Assembly: GCA_003339415.1 (NCBI GenBank)
Contig: PDHQ01000156.1
Location: 1 to 64,000 of the forward strand
Reading direction: 5' to 3'
Length of the DNA: 64,000 nucleotides
Origin: Ophiocordyceps camponoti-saundersi (nom. inval.)
Lineage: Eukaryota > Ascomycota > Sordariomycetes > Hypocreales > Ophiocordycipitaceae
The notes under the pieces: generated by a model
What the model was told of the DNA's origin: nothing
Seen by the model: the letters and a program-made list of their open reading frames with translations, nothing else
The model's database searches: none
Translations under genes and position numbers: made by a program
In this document: positions 1-10,569 of the stretch, in pieces
How the letters are laid out: each line of letters starts with the position of its first letter
How positions within the stretch are numbered: the first letter of the stretch is position 1

Positions 1-75
1 TAAATAAAAAAAAAACTTAATTTCTATATAGTATTTCTATCGCGCTATTTATTAGTATTTTTTTTATATTAAAAT

Positions 76-265
76 AGCTTACGTAAGCTGACTAAAAATT
101 TAGTCCTTTTAGTCTTTAGTCTTTAGTCAGTTAGTCCTTATATTTAAGGACTGACTAAAGTCCTTAGGCTAACTAACTAAAGACTAACTAAAAGGTACGT
201 ACTTTTAGTCCGGACTTTTTTTAGTCAGTCCTGACTAACTAAAGACTGACTAATTTTAAACCCTA
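76..265. repeat. About 190-bp dispersed repeat rich in ACTAA/TTAGT, copy 1
   Basis: It runs from TTACGTAAG to TTTTAAACCC and is full of short inverted ACTAACTAAAG / CTTTAGTTAGT blocks, with a GGTACGTAC core. A nearly identical copy lies at about 39584-39768. Here it abuts the broken end of element D'. It could be a small non-autonomous element or a fragment of one; it has no coding potential. Confidence 0.8.
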
Positions 266-393
266 AAGATATATAAGGTTTTAACTTCTTTATACGCTTT
301 AGCGTAATAGCTTAGTTATAATACCGCTTTACTTATTATATATAGCGAAAATATAAATACTTATATAAAGCTTTAATAACTTATTTATAATTA

Positions 394-395
394 TA

Positions 396-476
<81 letters not shown>

Positions 477-579
477 TTTATTATTTTTATTATTTTTATT
501 ATTTTTATTATTTTTATTATTTTTATTATTTTTATTATTTTTATTATTTTTATTATTTTTATTATTTTTATTATTTTTA
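394..579. repeat. (TTA)n microsatellite passing into a 9-bp TTATTTTTA array
   Basis: There are roughly 25 TTA triplets (about 394-473), followed by about eleven copies of TTATTTTTA (about 471-579). On the minus strand the 9-mer keeps an open AAT-AAA-AAT (Asn-Lys-Asn) frame. In element D the matching position (about 4195-4222) holds only a short GAT/AAT-rich stretch, so the array expanded in this copy. Confidence 0.9.
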
Positions 580-625
580 CTTTTATTCTTATATTTATTT
601 TTATTATTATTATTAATAAGGTTAG

Positions 626-683
626 CGGTAAGGGCGGGGGGAGGAGAAGGAGAAGGAGCGGGAGCGGGAGCGGGAGCGGGGGC
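626..683. repeat. GGAGCG purine-rich hexamer array
   Basis: This G-rich strand holds tandem GGAGAA/GGAGCG units. The complement encodes the Ala/Pro/Ser-rich stretch that matches the CCCGCT-rich segment of element D at about 4105-4160. It has survived RIP because it holds almost no CpA/TpG. Confidence 0.8.
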
Positions 684-1695
684 CTTAGCCCGAAACTTCT
701 CCTATAAAATAGCTTATAAAAATCGATATTAATAGCTTCCCTTTAAAAAAAATAAGTTACCTTTTTAAACGCTAGATTAATAAATCCTATATAATAAGCC
801 GCTAAGTAAGTTAAGGAAAAAACTTACCTTAATAAAAGAAAAAAAAAACTAATAAGGGGCTTTAAGCTAAAAGCTTCTTTATATAATAGCTTAAGAAAAA
901 CCTTATATAAATAATATATCTTTTATAATAAATATATCGCTTTTCTAAATATAAGATTAATAAGTTTTATACGATAAGCTATAAAATATATTAAGGGAAA
1001 AACTTATTTTAAAAGGAGGAGGGAGAGTAATAGAAGAAAAAAGAGAAAAAGTAATTAGAGGAGGCTAGCGCTTATACTTTTAAGTAAACTAATTTATAAA
1101 AATTAGAAAATTTTCCTTATACTTAAGGCTTTTATTATCGCTAGCGATATTATCTTTATTAATATCTTTATTATTATTTTTATCGCTTTTATTATTATTA
1201 CCTTTATTATTATTTTTATTATTATTATCGTTATCTTTAACTTTAATAATATCGTTAATAGTAATAATAGCGGTAATATTTTTAGTAGCGGTAATAATAA
1301 TAGCGGCGGTAGCGGTAAAAGTTTAAAGCTCTTAGTTACGCTATTTCTAAGCCTTATAAAAGTAACTAGCTAGCCGTAAAGCGGCCTTAGGGGTAACGCG
1401 CGGAGGTAAGAGTATTTTTATAAGTAAGAAAAACGTTAAAACTTTTATTCTTATAAAATAAGTAGCAGATTTCTTTACTAATAATAATAATAATAGTAAT
1501 ATTAATAATAATAATAATAACGATAAGGCTATAAAAGGAGGAAAAGAAAGAATATAAGGTTTAATAAGTAAGTGCTATAAAAAAGCTATAGAAAAGTAAG
1601 GCAGACTAGATAACTTAGCGGAAAAACTTTTTTACCTAAATATACCGTATATTACTAAATAGATCCCGCGCTTATAAGAGAGGGAAGGGACCTTA

Positions 1696-1995
1696 TATTA
1701 AGGTCTAGCCTTTATATTATATTTAAGTTATTAACTTAAATATTAAACTTATAAATTAGCTTTACGATTAAATAATAAGGCTACTATTATCCGGCTTAGA
1801 AGCTTATAGTAGAAGGATTAAACGGAACGGAATAGGAAGGACTATTAAACGGGGAGGTAAATAAGCTTTAAAAGAAAAAGCGATATATATAGCTATTTAG
1901 CACGCTAGAGTGCAGCTTCCTTAGAAGCTCACTATATATAATTATTATTATATATAGCTTAGCAAATAAGTATCCCTTTAACTAGTCCCTTAATA
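1696..1995 (+). repeat. LTR of element D' (300 bp)
   Basis: Inverted copy of the element D LTRs (2939-3238 and 10234-10533) with identical length. It begins TATTAAGGTC and ends CCCTTAATA; the usual TG...CA ends appear as TA...TA after RIP-type change. Confidence 0.9.
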
Positions 1996-2938
1996 TATAA
2001 AAGCTAAAGGAATTATATTATATATATAAGCTATATATTTAAGTTACTTTTTTTAAAGAAATAAGATTTCTTATTTTATATATATATAGCTAGCTAAACT
2101 TAATATTATAATTATAACTAGGTTAGGGTTATTATTATTATTAGAATTTATATTAGGGGCTAGAATAGCTTTTAGGACTATTATATATAAGGAGGGGGGA
2201 AAAACCGGGCAGGGCCTAGGGGAAAACCCCCTACTTATAAAGTAGGAGCCTAATAGGGCAGGGTTAGTAAGTAGGAAAAAGCGCTATTATAAGCCTTACT
2301 TAGGCCTATAAGGCTATAATAAAATAATAAACTAATATAAGGCTTAGGGGGGTATCTTATAAAAATAAGTAAGTTATGTAAAAGTATATATTAAGGTTAG
2401 CTAGAGGGCTATAAATTAGTAAATAAGTAGGGTAATATATACCTTATTATTAAAATATAAATAAATAAAAGCTAGGTAATATATAGCTTCTTTCCCTTTT
2501 CTTTCCCTTATAAGCACGCTTATAGTTCTAAATAATTATTATAAATAACTTAATATACGCTGCTATATAGTCTCTTACTAGTTTAAAACTTAACTAATAT
2601 TATTATAATAAAGAAGGTAAAAATCTAAGAAAAGAACCTAGTCCCCTATAATATATATATAAGATATATTATATAAAAGCGCTTACGCTAAGAGTATTCT
2701 AGCTATTAAGTATAGCGGAGTAAGTATACTTTTTATCTAAAGTTTAGTAAAAATATAAGGGTTAATAGCGTATAAATCTTATAGCCTAAGTATATATTAT
2801 TTATATAAAATTAAATATAAGCTATATAATAGTAAATACTTTTTAAATTATAAGTAATTATAAAAAGCTAATAAGCTAAAAATATATATGTTACTAATAA
2901 TAAATATAGCTAAGCTTTATTATATATAGCGTAAAAAA
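1996..2938. other. Unassigned AT-rich spacer between inverted elements D' and D
   Basis: About 940 bp of RIP-type sequence lies between the two oppositely oriented LTRs. I see no open frame or recognised domain. It should be continuous with 10534 onward before D inserted. Short GC-richer patches occur near 2200-2280. Confidence 0.5.
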
Positions 2939-3238
2939 TGTTAAGGGACTAGTTAAAGGGGTGCTTATTTACTAAGCTATATATAATAATAATTACGTAT
3001 AGAGAGCTTCTAAGGAAGCCGCACTCTAGCGTGCTAAATAGCTATATACACCGCTCTTTCCTTTAGAGCCTATTTGCCTTCCTATTTAACTATCCTTCCC
3101 GTTCTATTCTATTTAATCTTTCCGCTATAAGCCTCTAAGCTAGATAGCGGCAGCCTTATTATTTAATCGTGAGGCTAATCCGTAAGTTTAATATTTAGGT
3201 TTATAACCCGAATATAATATAAGGGCTAGACCTTAATA
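2939..3238 (-). repeat. Element D 3' LTR (300 bp)
   Basis: Direct repeat of 10234-10533. The plus-strand left edge still reads TGTTAAGGG, preserving the canonical TG; the right edge reads CCTTAATA. Preceded by AAAAA. Confidence 0.92.
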
Positions 3239-3394
3239 TAAGGTCCCTTCCCTCTCCCGTAAGTGCGGGATCTATTATATAGTATACGGTAAGGTTAGGC
3301 AAAAGATTTTCCGCTAGCCCGCCCTACTTTTCTATAGCTTTTATAGCGCCTGCCTATTAAACCTTTTATTCCTTCCTTTCTTCTTTCTATAGCC

Positions 3395-3426
<32 letters not shown>

Positions 3427-3489
3427 ATTATTATTATTATCGTTATTAGTAAGGAAATCCGCTGCCCGTTCTACGAGTTTAATTATACT

Positions 3490-4833
3490 AACGTTTTTCC
3501 TACTAATAGGGATATCTTAGCCTAGCGAGTATAATAGTTATCTTTAAGATATCGCCGCCGCCGCTAGCGCCGCCGCTAACTCTGCCGCTACCGCTATCGC
3601 CGATAAAGATAATAAGAACGATAAGGGCGATAACGGTAACGAAAAAGTTAACGAAGAAGTTAACGAAGATAATATCGCTAGCGATAATAGAGGCCTCGAA
3701 TATAAGGAAAATTTTCTAACTTTCGTAGAATAGTTTATTCGAGGATATTAGCCTCTTATAGCGGCCTTTTCTTCTTCTTCTATTATTCCTCCTTCTCCTC
3801 TTAAAATAAGTCTCTCCCTTAATATATTCTATAGCTCGCTATATAAAACTTATTAATCTTATATTTAAAAGGGCGATTTATCTATTATAAGGGACGCGTT
3901 ACTTATAATATTTTTCTTAGGTTATTATATAGAGAAGCTCTCGGCCTTAGGCCCCTTATTAGCTTTCCCCGTCTCCTCCTCCTATTACGGTAAGTTTTTA
4001 TCTAGCTAAATTAGCGGCTTTTTACTAATATTATATTTTCCGTAGCCTATCTCGCGGAAGAAGATATCCCGGGCTAAGACTCCCGTCCTCGCCGCTATAG
4101 CCGTTGCCGCCCCCGCTCCCGCTTCCTCTCCTTCTCCTCCTCCTACCCCCGCTACCGGCCCTGTTAATAACGAAGATAATAACGAAGGCGAGGATAAGGA
4201 AGATAATAATAATAATAAGGGGGCTTTTCGAAAATATCTATATCTTCGCTATATTAAGTAGGGATATAAGTATTATAACTAGGCTATAATATTAAGGTAT
4301 ACGGGGAAGTAAAAACCCCGTATATCTTATATAGAATATATATTTTTATACTAAACTTATACGCTAGCCTTTTAGCTTCTAGTTTTAGCTTATATAGCGT
4401 AGTATACTACCGCTAATATTAAGGATCTACCGATAATAATAAAGGCTAATAAAGCGCTTTAGGCAGCGATTATAGCGGCTTAGGCCTTAACGATATTAGC
4501 TAAGCTTAAGCTTATATATAGCGATACTCCTCTTATCGTATAGTTTATATTCCTAATCTCGCTATATAGAACGCGGAAAGCTAATTTATTTTAGCTAAGG
4601 AGTATATTAACGCTATCCTTAATATTACCCCCCCCCGTAAGCTTTCGGGCTCCGGGGGGTTAGCTAATATTTTAATATTAAAGGAAAGGGTTATTATTTT
4701 AGAGCGTAACGCCGCTACTACCGCCGCCGCCGTACCCGTCGCCGCCGCCGCTAAACTAATAACCTTAACGCTATCGCGCTGCCGCCGTTACCCGGCTAAG
4801 GAGTCGTCGTCTACGAAGAAGTAGCGCCGCTAA
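3490..4833 (+). pseudogene. Coding remnant antisense to pol inside element D, function unknown
   Basis: Plus-strand reading between pol and the 3' LTR of D is unusually stop-poor for this window. It has protein-like composition: an Ala-rich run near 3551-3600, an acidic Asp/Glu/Asn stretch near 3602-3690, and an Ala/Pro/Ser-rich stretch near 4091-4155. A second Asp/Asn/Glu-rich stretch runs to about 4220, and a basic C-terminus ends at the stop at 4831-4833. Most internal stops are TAA/TAG at places where CAA/CAG or TGG would be expected before RIP. One frame change is needed, most simply at the run of nine C at 4628-4636. The reverse complement recurs in element D', so it belongs to the family. 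I do not recognise a domain. It could be an accessory gene of the element or a captured host fragment. Confidence 0.5.
4628..4636 (+). other. C9 homopolymer, likely frameshift site in the antisense remnant
   Basis: The upstream frame (through 4091) and the downstream frame (ending 4833) of the antisense remnant are out of phase. Both read well on either side of this C run, so a one-base length change here is the simplest explanation. Confidence 0.45.
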
Positions 4834-4949
4834 ATATTATAAAAGGGGGGGGGGGGGGGTATATTTTCCGCGCCCGTTAGTGCGCCTTTTAATATAATCC
4901 CGCTACTAGCTATTTTACCGTACGTTTCCTAATAACCTACCTATTATTA

Positions 4950-7900
4950 TATATAGCTAGTTTATATAAAGCCTTAAAGCGATTAAGAGCGGCGGTGCCC
5001 TTAAGTTTTATTAGAGGTTCCTATATCGGGTTTTAATAACCCTTTTATTTAACGAAGACCTCCCGTCTCCTACCTTTACCTACCTTCTTCTATCTAGCCG
5101 AGACGATTTTTTTAACTTCCTATTCTTCCTCCCCGTTAATTAATATTATAAGAGGCTATAAATTAGTAACTTCTTATCTAAGTAAGGGGTCTAAAGCTGC
5201 CCTCTTAAGTAAATCTATACTAAAGCGATTATAAGCTTCTATTAGTAATCTTATAAGTTTAATAAGGGAAAGGTTAATAACCCGCGCTACCGTAAACTTA
5301 GCGTTTTTCTAATTAAGCTTCTTTTTAAGCCTTATACTAGGGAAATTATATAAATTAAGCTAAACTTTATTGCTAACTTTAAAACGCTTAGCCGCTTATT
5401 AATTCTTATTAGCTTAAAACTCCTAAGTTTATAAAGATAAAATATCGGCAGCCTAATATAGGTTTATTACTTATTATAATTATCTTACGAATTCCTTAGC
5501 CTAGCCCTTAAGATTCCTTATTAATAATTACGGAGTATTTAGGTTTAATAGTACTATCGTTAGAGCTTAAAACTTATAGGTTACGAAGAATAGCATTATT
5601 CTTATAGCTAAGTAAACTTTACTATTTAGCGTAAGCTAGGCTATAGGAAGCTATTTATCCTAGTTATCTTAATTATAAGAGACTACCGCTTAGAGGTAAG
5701 CTTATATATCTTAATAAACCCTCTTATATCTTTTATTAGTTTATAAATAGTAAGCTATACTAAATATTTAATTAATCCCGTAAAATTAGTAAAGATAGCT
5801 TTAAAATTCGCTTATTTAATTAGTTCCTCTATTACTTATAATAGTACTTAGCTATTAGTAAAACCGTATAAAATATTAGAGAAACCGCTTTATATAGAGC
5901 GGAGCGTTTATTAAAGGTATTAGCTTAAGTAAAATCTCTTTACTAAGGCGGTCTTTAATTACCTATAAGTGCCTATTTCCGCGTTTTATAAGCGGGAAAT
6001 CCGTTATAAAATCTATTTATATATATCGGTAAAATTAATCTAAAGTAAGTAATAACTTAAGGAGAGTAGCCCGATATTATTTCTAAGCTTTAATCCTATT
6101 ATAGATATCGTAGTTCCTAAGGAATTAACGAATATATTATTATTAAAGCGGCTAGAAGAAGTTATAGGTTATAAGGGCTACTATACCTTCCCTCTTAAAA
6201 TAACTAACTAAGGCTAAGTTATAAATTATTTAGATAAGACGATTCCGTAATATATTAAGCGGGGAGGCTAGTGCCTTCTTAAAGTCCTCCGTTATAGTAA
6301 CTAGGGCTCCTAGGACCTAAAGCTTATTACGGAAATATAGTCTTCCTTTAGCGTTAATATAGTAATCCGTAATTTAAACTTTAAGTTATAGCTTTAAAAG
6401 TAATAAGCGGTCTCCCCTTATTATAGCTTAGTATATTTCCTAGAAAACCGAGTCTTATAATACTATCCTATTCTAAAGTTCCTAAAGCTTATTATTAGAG
6501 AAGACTCGAGTTTCTAATAAAATATTATCCCGTAAATTTATAGCGTTTTCCGCAGCTATACTTACGTCTTATTATCTATCTTCGCCTTCCTCTTCTTTTA
6601 GGATATTAGCAAGGTCTCCTAAAATATCGATTACTATTACTTATAGGTAGAATTATAGGGCTTTTTTAGGAATTATCTATATAAAGCGGGCGTCTTCCTC
6701 CTCCGTAGTTAAGGGTTTATTCTAATCCCTATAGGAAAGGGTATTTAAAATTATAGCTTATTTACTAAGTTAATAACGGATCTTAAAGTTAAATTATAAT
6801 AGGTACTCCGCCTAACGCGCTTATCGTTTTAATAAGTGCTAGTAAGTTATAAAATACTTTAAGTTTTTATAATTAATAATAATATCGAAGCTATTATAAT
6901 TATATAGTTTAGCGTACTACTATTCTAAATATCTAATAATCGCTAATATCTCTTTATTATATATAAGATAGTTACGTTCGGCTATATTTATTTTTACGGA
7001 AAAGAACGCTACCGGTTATTTCTATCTATCTCGTTCCTAGTAAAGATAACCTCTTATAGCGTAAGCGCTAATATCTACTTCTAAAAACGTAAAGTCCCCG
7101 AAATTCTATTCTACTAGTAAAGGGGCCCTTATAAATAGATTCTTAACTTCTTAAAAAGCTTATTCCTAATCGGGGCCCTAAACGAACTTAACCCCTTTCT
7201 TCGTTAAGTTTATTAATAGTTCTACTACCCCGGTAAAATCTATAATAAAGAGACGGTAAAAGTTAGTAAAACCTAAGAATCTACGAAGGCCCTTAAGGGA
7301 AATTAGCGTAGCCTAATTAATAATTATCTTAATCTTTTCCGGGTTTGCCTAAAGCTTAACTCCCGCTAGTATTATAAACCCTAAGTATTTTACCTTCTTA
7401 ACTACGAATTTATACTTATCCGGGTTTAAATAAAGCTTATACTCCTAAAGTTTATAGAGAACTAAGCGTATTTTATAAAAATAGTCCTCCTTAGTGCTAT
7501 TTAAGTAAATAATAATATCGTTAATATAGGCCGAGTAAAACTTATCGAGATACGGCTAAAAGATACTATTAATATATTTTTAGAAGGTAATAGGAGCCCC
7601 TATAAGTCCGAATAGGGTAATTATCTATTTAAAAAAGCTATATCGGGTCTAAAACGCTATTTTTTATTCTTCTCCTTTAGTAATCTATACCTTATAAAAG
7701 GCTTATACGATATCTAGCTTTATAAGCTATTAAAACTTAGCTAATAACCGAAGGGTATTACCGAGTAAAAGGAGTAGGTATCTATCTAAAACTATAATTA
7801 TATTTAATATATAGAAATCTATATAAAATTATAATCCTCCCTTAGGTTTCCTTATAAAAAGGACTAGGGTACCCGCGGGCAAGCTACTAAGTTAGATAAA

Positions 7901-8700
7901 GCTTTTTTAGAGGAGGTCTCATAATATCTTTTTAAGGATAAGTAATTCCTCCCTTAATATATTATAAAAAGGGCTAAATAGGATCTAAGGTTTTTTACTA
8001 TCTATTTCTTTCTTAAGCGGTATATAGTAATCTATACTTTTTTTATATAAGTTTAACTTATCCGCTTCCTATTTACGGAAAAGGGGAAGTATATCGTAGA
8101 ATTCTATTAGGATCCGTTCTCGTAATTAGTTATCTATTAAGGGAATCTTATCTCGTAACGCCTTTTTTATATTTTTAACTCTTATTACTCGGATCTCTAA
8201 GTATTCGGTAGGGTTTTTCTTCTAATAGCGTAGTTCCTTCTACCTCCTCCTTACTTCTCCGATAAAAGTTAAGCTATAAAGGTATACCGCGTTCGAGATC
8301 TCCTTTATTAGTTAAAAGTAAATATTAGTAACCCGTACTTATTACTACGAATCTCCGTGCTATACTTATTCTTTATAAGGGACTAAGTAGAACTTTATAT
8401 ATTATAGCTAAGGCTTATTAAGGATAATTAGGAAATCGAGATTTAATACTACGTATACTATAGTTAATTAACTAAAGCTATTTATCTTAAGCGAGAGCTA
8501 GGCGATATTTAATACCTTTAGTTTACTTATTATTACCCCTTTTACTTATTAAGCTAGGATTCTTTCTATTAGTATTCGTAAGTCTTATATTAGCTATAGG
8601 TATATAGTAGAATAGCTTTCGTAGCCTTTATTAACTAATATATTTACTAGTTCTAAGTTATTTAAGATTACGGGAATCTTAGTAAATAAGGCTTATAGTT
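4950..8700 (-). pseudogene. Degenerate Ty3-type pol of element D (PR-RT-RH-INT-chromodomain)
   Basis: Reading the minus strand through RIP stops gives a continuous retroviral-type polyprotein. A protease-like segment (about 8.7-8.35 kb) is followed by RT with GGL-FYIDF and LDRYLLLLLGNTLRLL blocks and LFGLIGAPITF. The catalytic motif YINDI lies at 7517-7528, where the family has Y-x-D-D; the first Asp is now Asn (AAC). Integrase follows, and then a chromodomain at about 5160-4950 with EVKKIVSAR, KGRRREVFVK and EPLIKLK. Family knowledge says the polyprotein copies the element RNA and integrates the cDNA, the chromodomain steering insertion to heterochromatin. Many TAA/TAG stops sit at expected Gln/Trp codons, so it is inactive. 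Confidence 0.88.
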
Positions 8701-8889
8701 TAGAATAGAGGATATCTTTCTTTTCCTCTATCTATATTACCTTATCCTCCGGGACGCTACGATATCCCGAAGCTATTTTTTTCCTTAGTTATTATCGGAA
8801 TTATATTCCTTAATCTAAAGTAAGATTTCCGTATAATTAATATAGGTTTCTCCTAAAGCCTTTTACTATAGCTTTTATAAAGGTTAGAA

Positions 8890-10230
8890 ATTATAATTAT
8901 ATATAAGGTATATATTTATTCCGTACTTAATATAAAAACTTAATATTTTATATTATTCTAGTATTAATTTTTCTATTTACTTAGCTTAAAAAGTATTTTA
9001 TAATACTTAAGTAGGAGTCTTATTATAACCGCCGTCTTTTCCTTTTAGCTTCTTTTTCTTCTTATCTCCTATTATATTTATTAGAATATCCCTATCTATA
9101 TCTTTTCCTATGCCTAAGTTTACGGGAACGCCCTTAGCGCTTTCTAAGTATTTATTCGGGTTAGGTTAGTATTTTTTAGCCGCCCTAAGAAAGCGTAAGG
9201 TTTATTTAAAGGACTAAGTAAAACCTTATAAGCGATTAATAAATAGAGAGTATTCGTAAAATATATCGATAATAACTAGAAAATCTCGAAATATTAGGGA
9301 AAAGGCCCCGTATAGCTAAGTTAGTTTTACGAAATTATCCTAACTTATAAATCTAATAGCGGTTATTAGGACCTCTTCGAACTTAGGAATAAAGTTACTA
9401 AATATCTATCTATTACGGTAAACTAAAGTCCGGAGCCTATTTTAAGCCCTTTTTTATTCCTAAATATTACTAAAAGTTCGATAAAGGTAGTTAAAAAAGT
9501 CTTTTAAGTATCTCTTTTTACTAAGGCTATTAGATTACTAAAAAGCTAATACTTTCCGTATTTTATCCTCGGGAAAGTAATTTAGGATCTATATCTAAAT
9601 ATAATCTATATTACTAGCTTTACCTTAAAGCTTATCGATATTATATTAGTAAATTAGCTAGCTTATAAAGAAATAAAAAGAATCTAGCGATCTATCTTAC
9701 TTAGGCTAAGGTTTTTTCGATCTTACGAGGGCTACGTTGATCTAAGCTTAGTTAGGCGTAGCTTTAATAAAAGTTAGTTTAACGGGGTCTATTCGTAATA
9801 TTTCCTTAAAAGCGTCCGCACGCGCGGCTACGAGTTACTCTACGTATTCCGCTTCCTTTATCGCGAGAAAGGTTACGGCTTATTATTAGATAGTAAACTA
9901 TACTTTTTATAATATAGCTTTTTACTCCGCTTCCTTATCTATAAGAAAGGTATTAGCTTATTCCTTAAAATATTATTTTACGTATTTTAAGATTTACTAA
10001 TAACGTTCCTCCCTATTTTTTATTATATATTATATTACTTATATTTATTATTCTAACTATTAAACTTATAGCTCTCGCTACGAGGGTTATTAATATCCGC
10101 TAAGGCTAGCCTAAGATTACTAAAGCCCTTCTATTTAGTCTTATAAGTTAGCTATTCTAATTTAATCTAATCTAATTAATCTATTAATATTAAAGATAAG
10201 GGTAGAAGTTTATAAGAAAAAGATACGTAA
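8890..10230 (-). pseudogene. Probable gag region of element D
   Basis: By position this is the gag part of the element, between the 5' LTR and the protease. The sequence is heavily mutated, and I could not recognise a capsid motif or a clear CCHC knuckle. The assignment rests on the element's order only. Confidence 0.4.
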
Positions 10231-10233
10231 TTC

Positions 10234-10533
10234 TATTAAGGGATTAGTTAAAGGGGTGCTTATTTGCTAGGCTATATATAATAATAATTACGTATAGAGA
10301 GCTTCTAAGGAAGCCGCACTTTAGCGTGCTAAATAGCTATATATACCGCTCTTTCCTTTAGAGCTTATTTACCTTCCCGTTTAACTATCTTTCCCGTTCC
10401 GTTCTATTTAATCCTTCCGCTATAGGCCTCTAGGCCAGATAGCGGTAGCCTTATCGTTTAATCGTAAGGCTAATCCGTAAGTCTAATATTTAGGTTTATA
10501 ACCCGAATATAATATAAGGGCTAGACCTTAATA
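10234..10533 (-). repeat. Element D 5' LTR (300 bp)
   Basis: Direct repeat of 2939-3238, starting TATTAAGGG and ending CCTTAATA, followed by the AAAAA target duplication. Confidence 0.92.
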
Positions 10534-10569
10534 AAAAATATATAAAGTAAGAGAAATAAAGTAATATTA

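Larger units (their letters stand above)
266..1995 (+). mobile_element. 5'-truncated Ty3-type LTR element (D'), plus orientation
   Basis: This is an inverted, partial copy of element D. Sequence from about 266 to 1695 is the reverse complement, with RIP differences, of D's 3' internal region (about 3239-4320). It ends in the same 300-bp LTR (1696-1995). The left end is cut at the 190-bp ACTAA repeat. It includes the minus-strand counterpart of D's extra reading frame, with a greatly expanded simple-sequence tract. Confidence 0.85.
2939..10533 (-). mobile_element. Complete Ty3/gypsy (chromovirus-type) LTR retrotransposon D, RIP-inactivated
   Basis: This 7,595-bp element on the minus strand is flanked by AAAAA target duplications (2934-2938 and 10534-10538). 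Both LTRs are exactly 300 bp (2939-3238 and 10234-10533). In element order: 5' LTR, gag region (about 10.2-8.9 kb), protease (about 8.7-8.35 kb), RT (about 8.0-7.45 kb), RNase H and integrase (about 7.3-5.2 kb), chromodomain (about 5.16-4.95 kb), then about 1.7 kb holding a reverse-oriented coding remnant, then the 3' LTR. PR-RT-RH-INT order plus a chromodomain places it in Ty3/gypsy. Confidence 0.92.

Noticed and set aside
1..75. Telomere-proximal sequence
   Set aside because: No TTAGGG-type tandem repeats anywhere in the window; the first bases are only AT-rich.
4104..4289. Pro/Leu-rich 61-codon frame as a gene
   Set aside because: It starts at TTG and is a shifted frame over the Ala/Pro/Ser tract of the antisense remnant; the neighbouring frame fits the wider protein-like reading.
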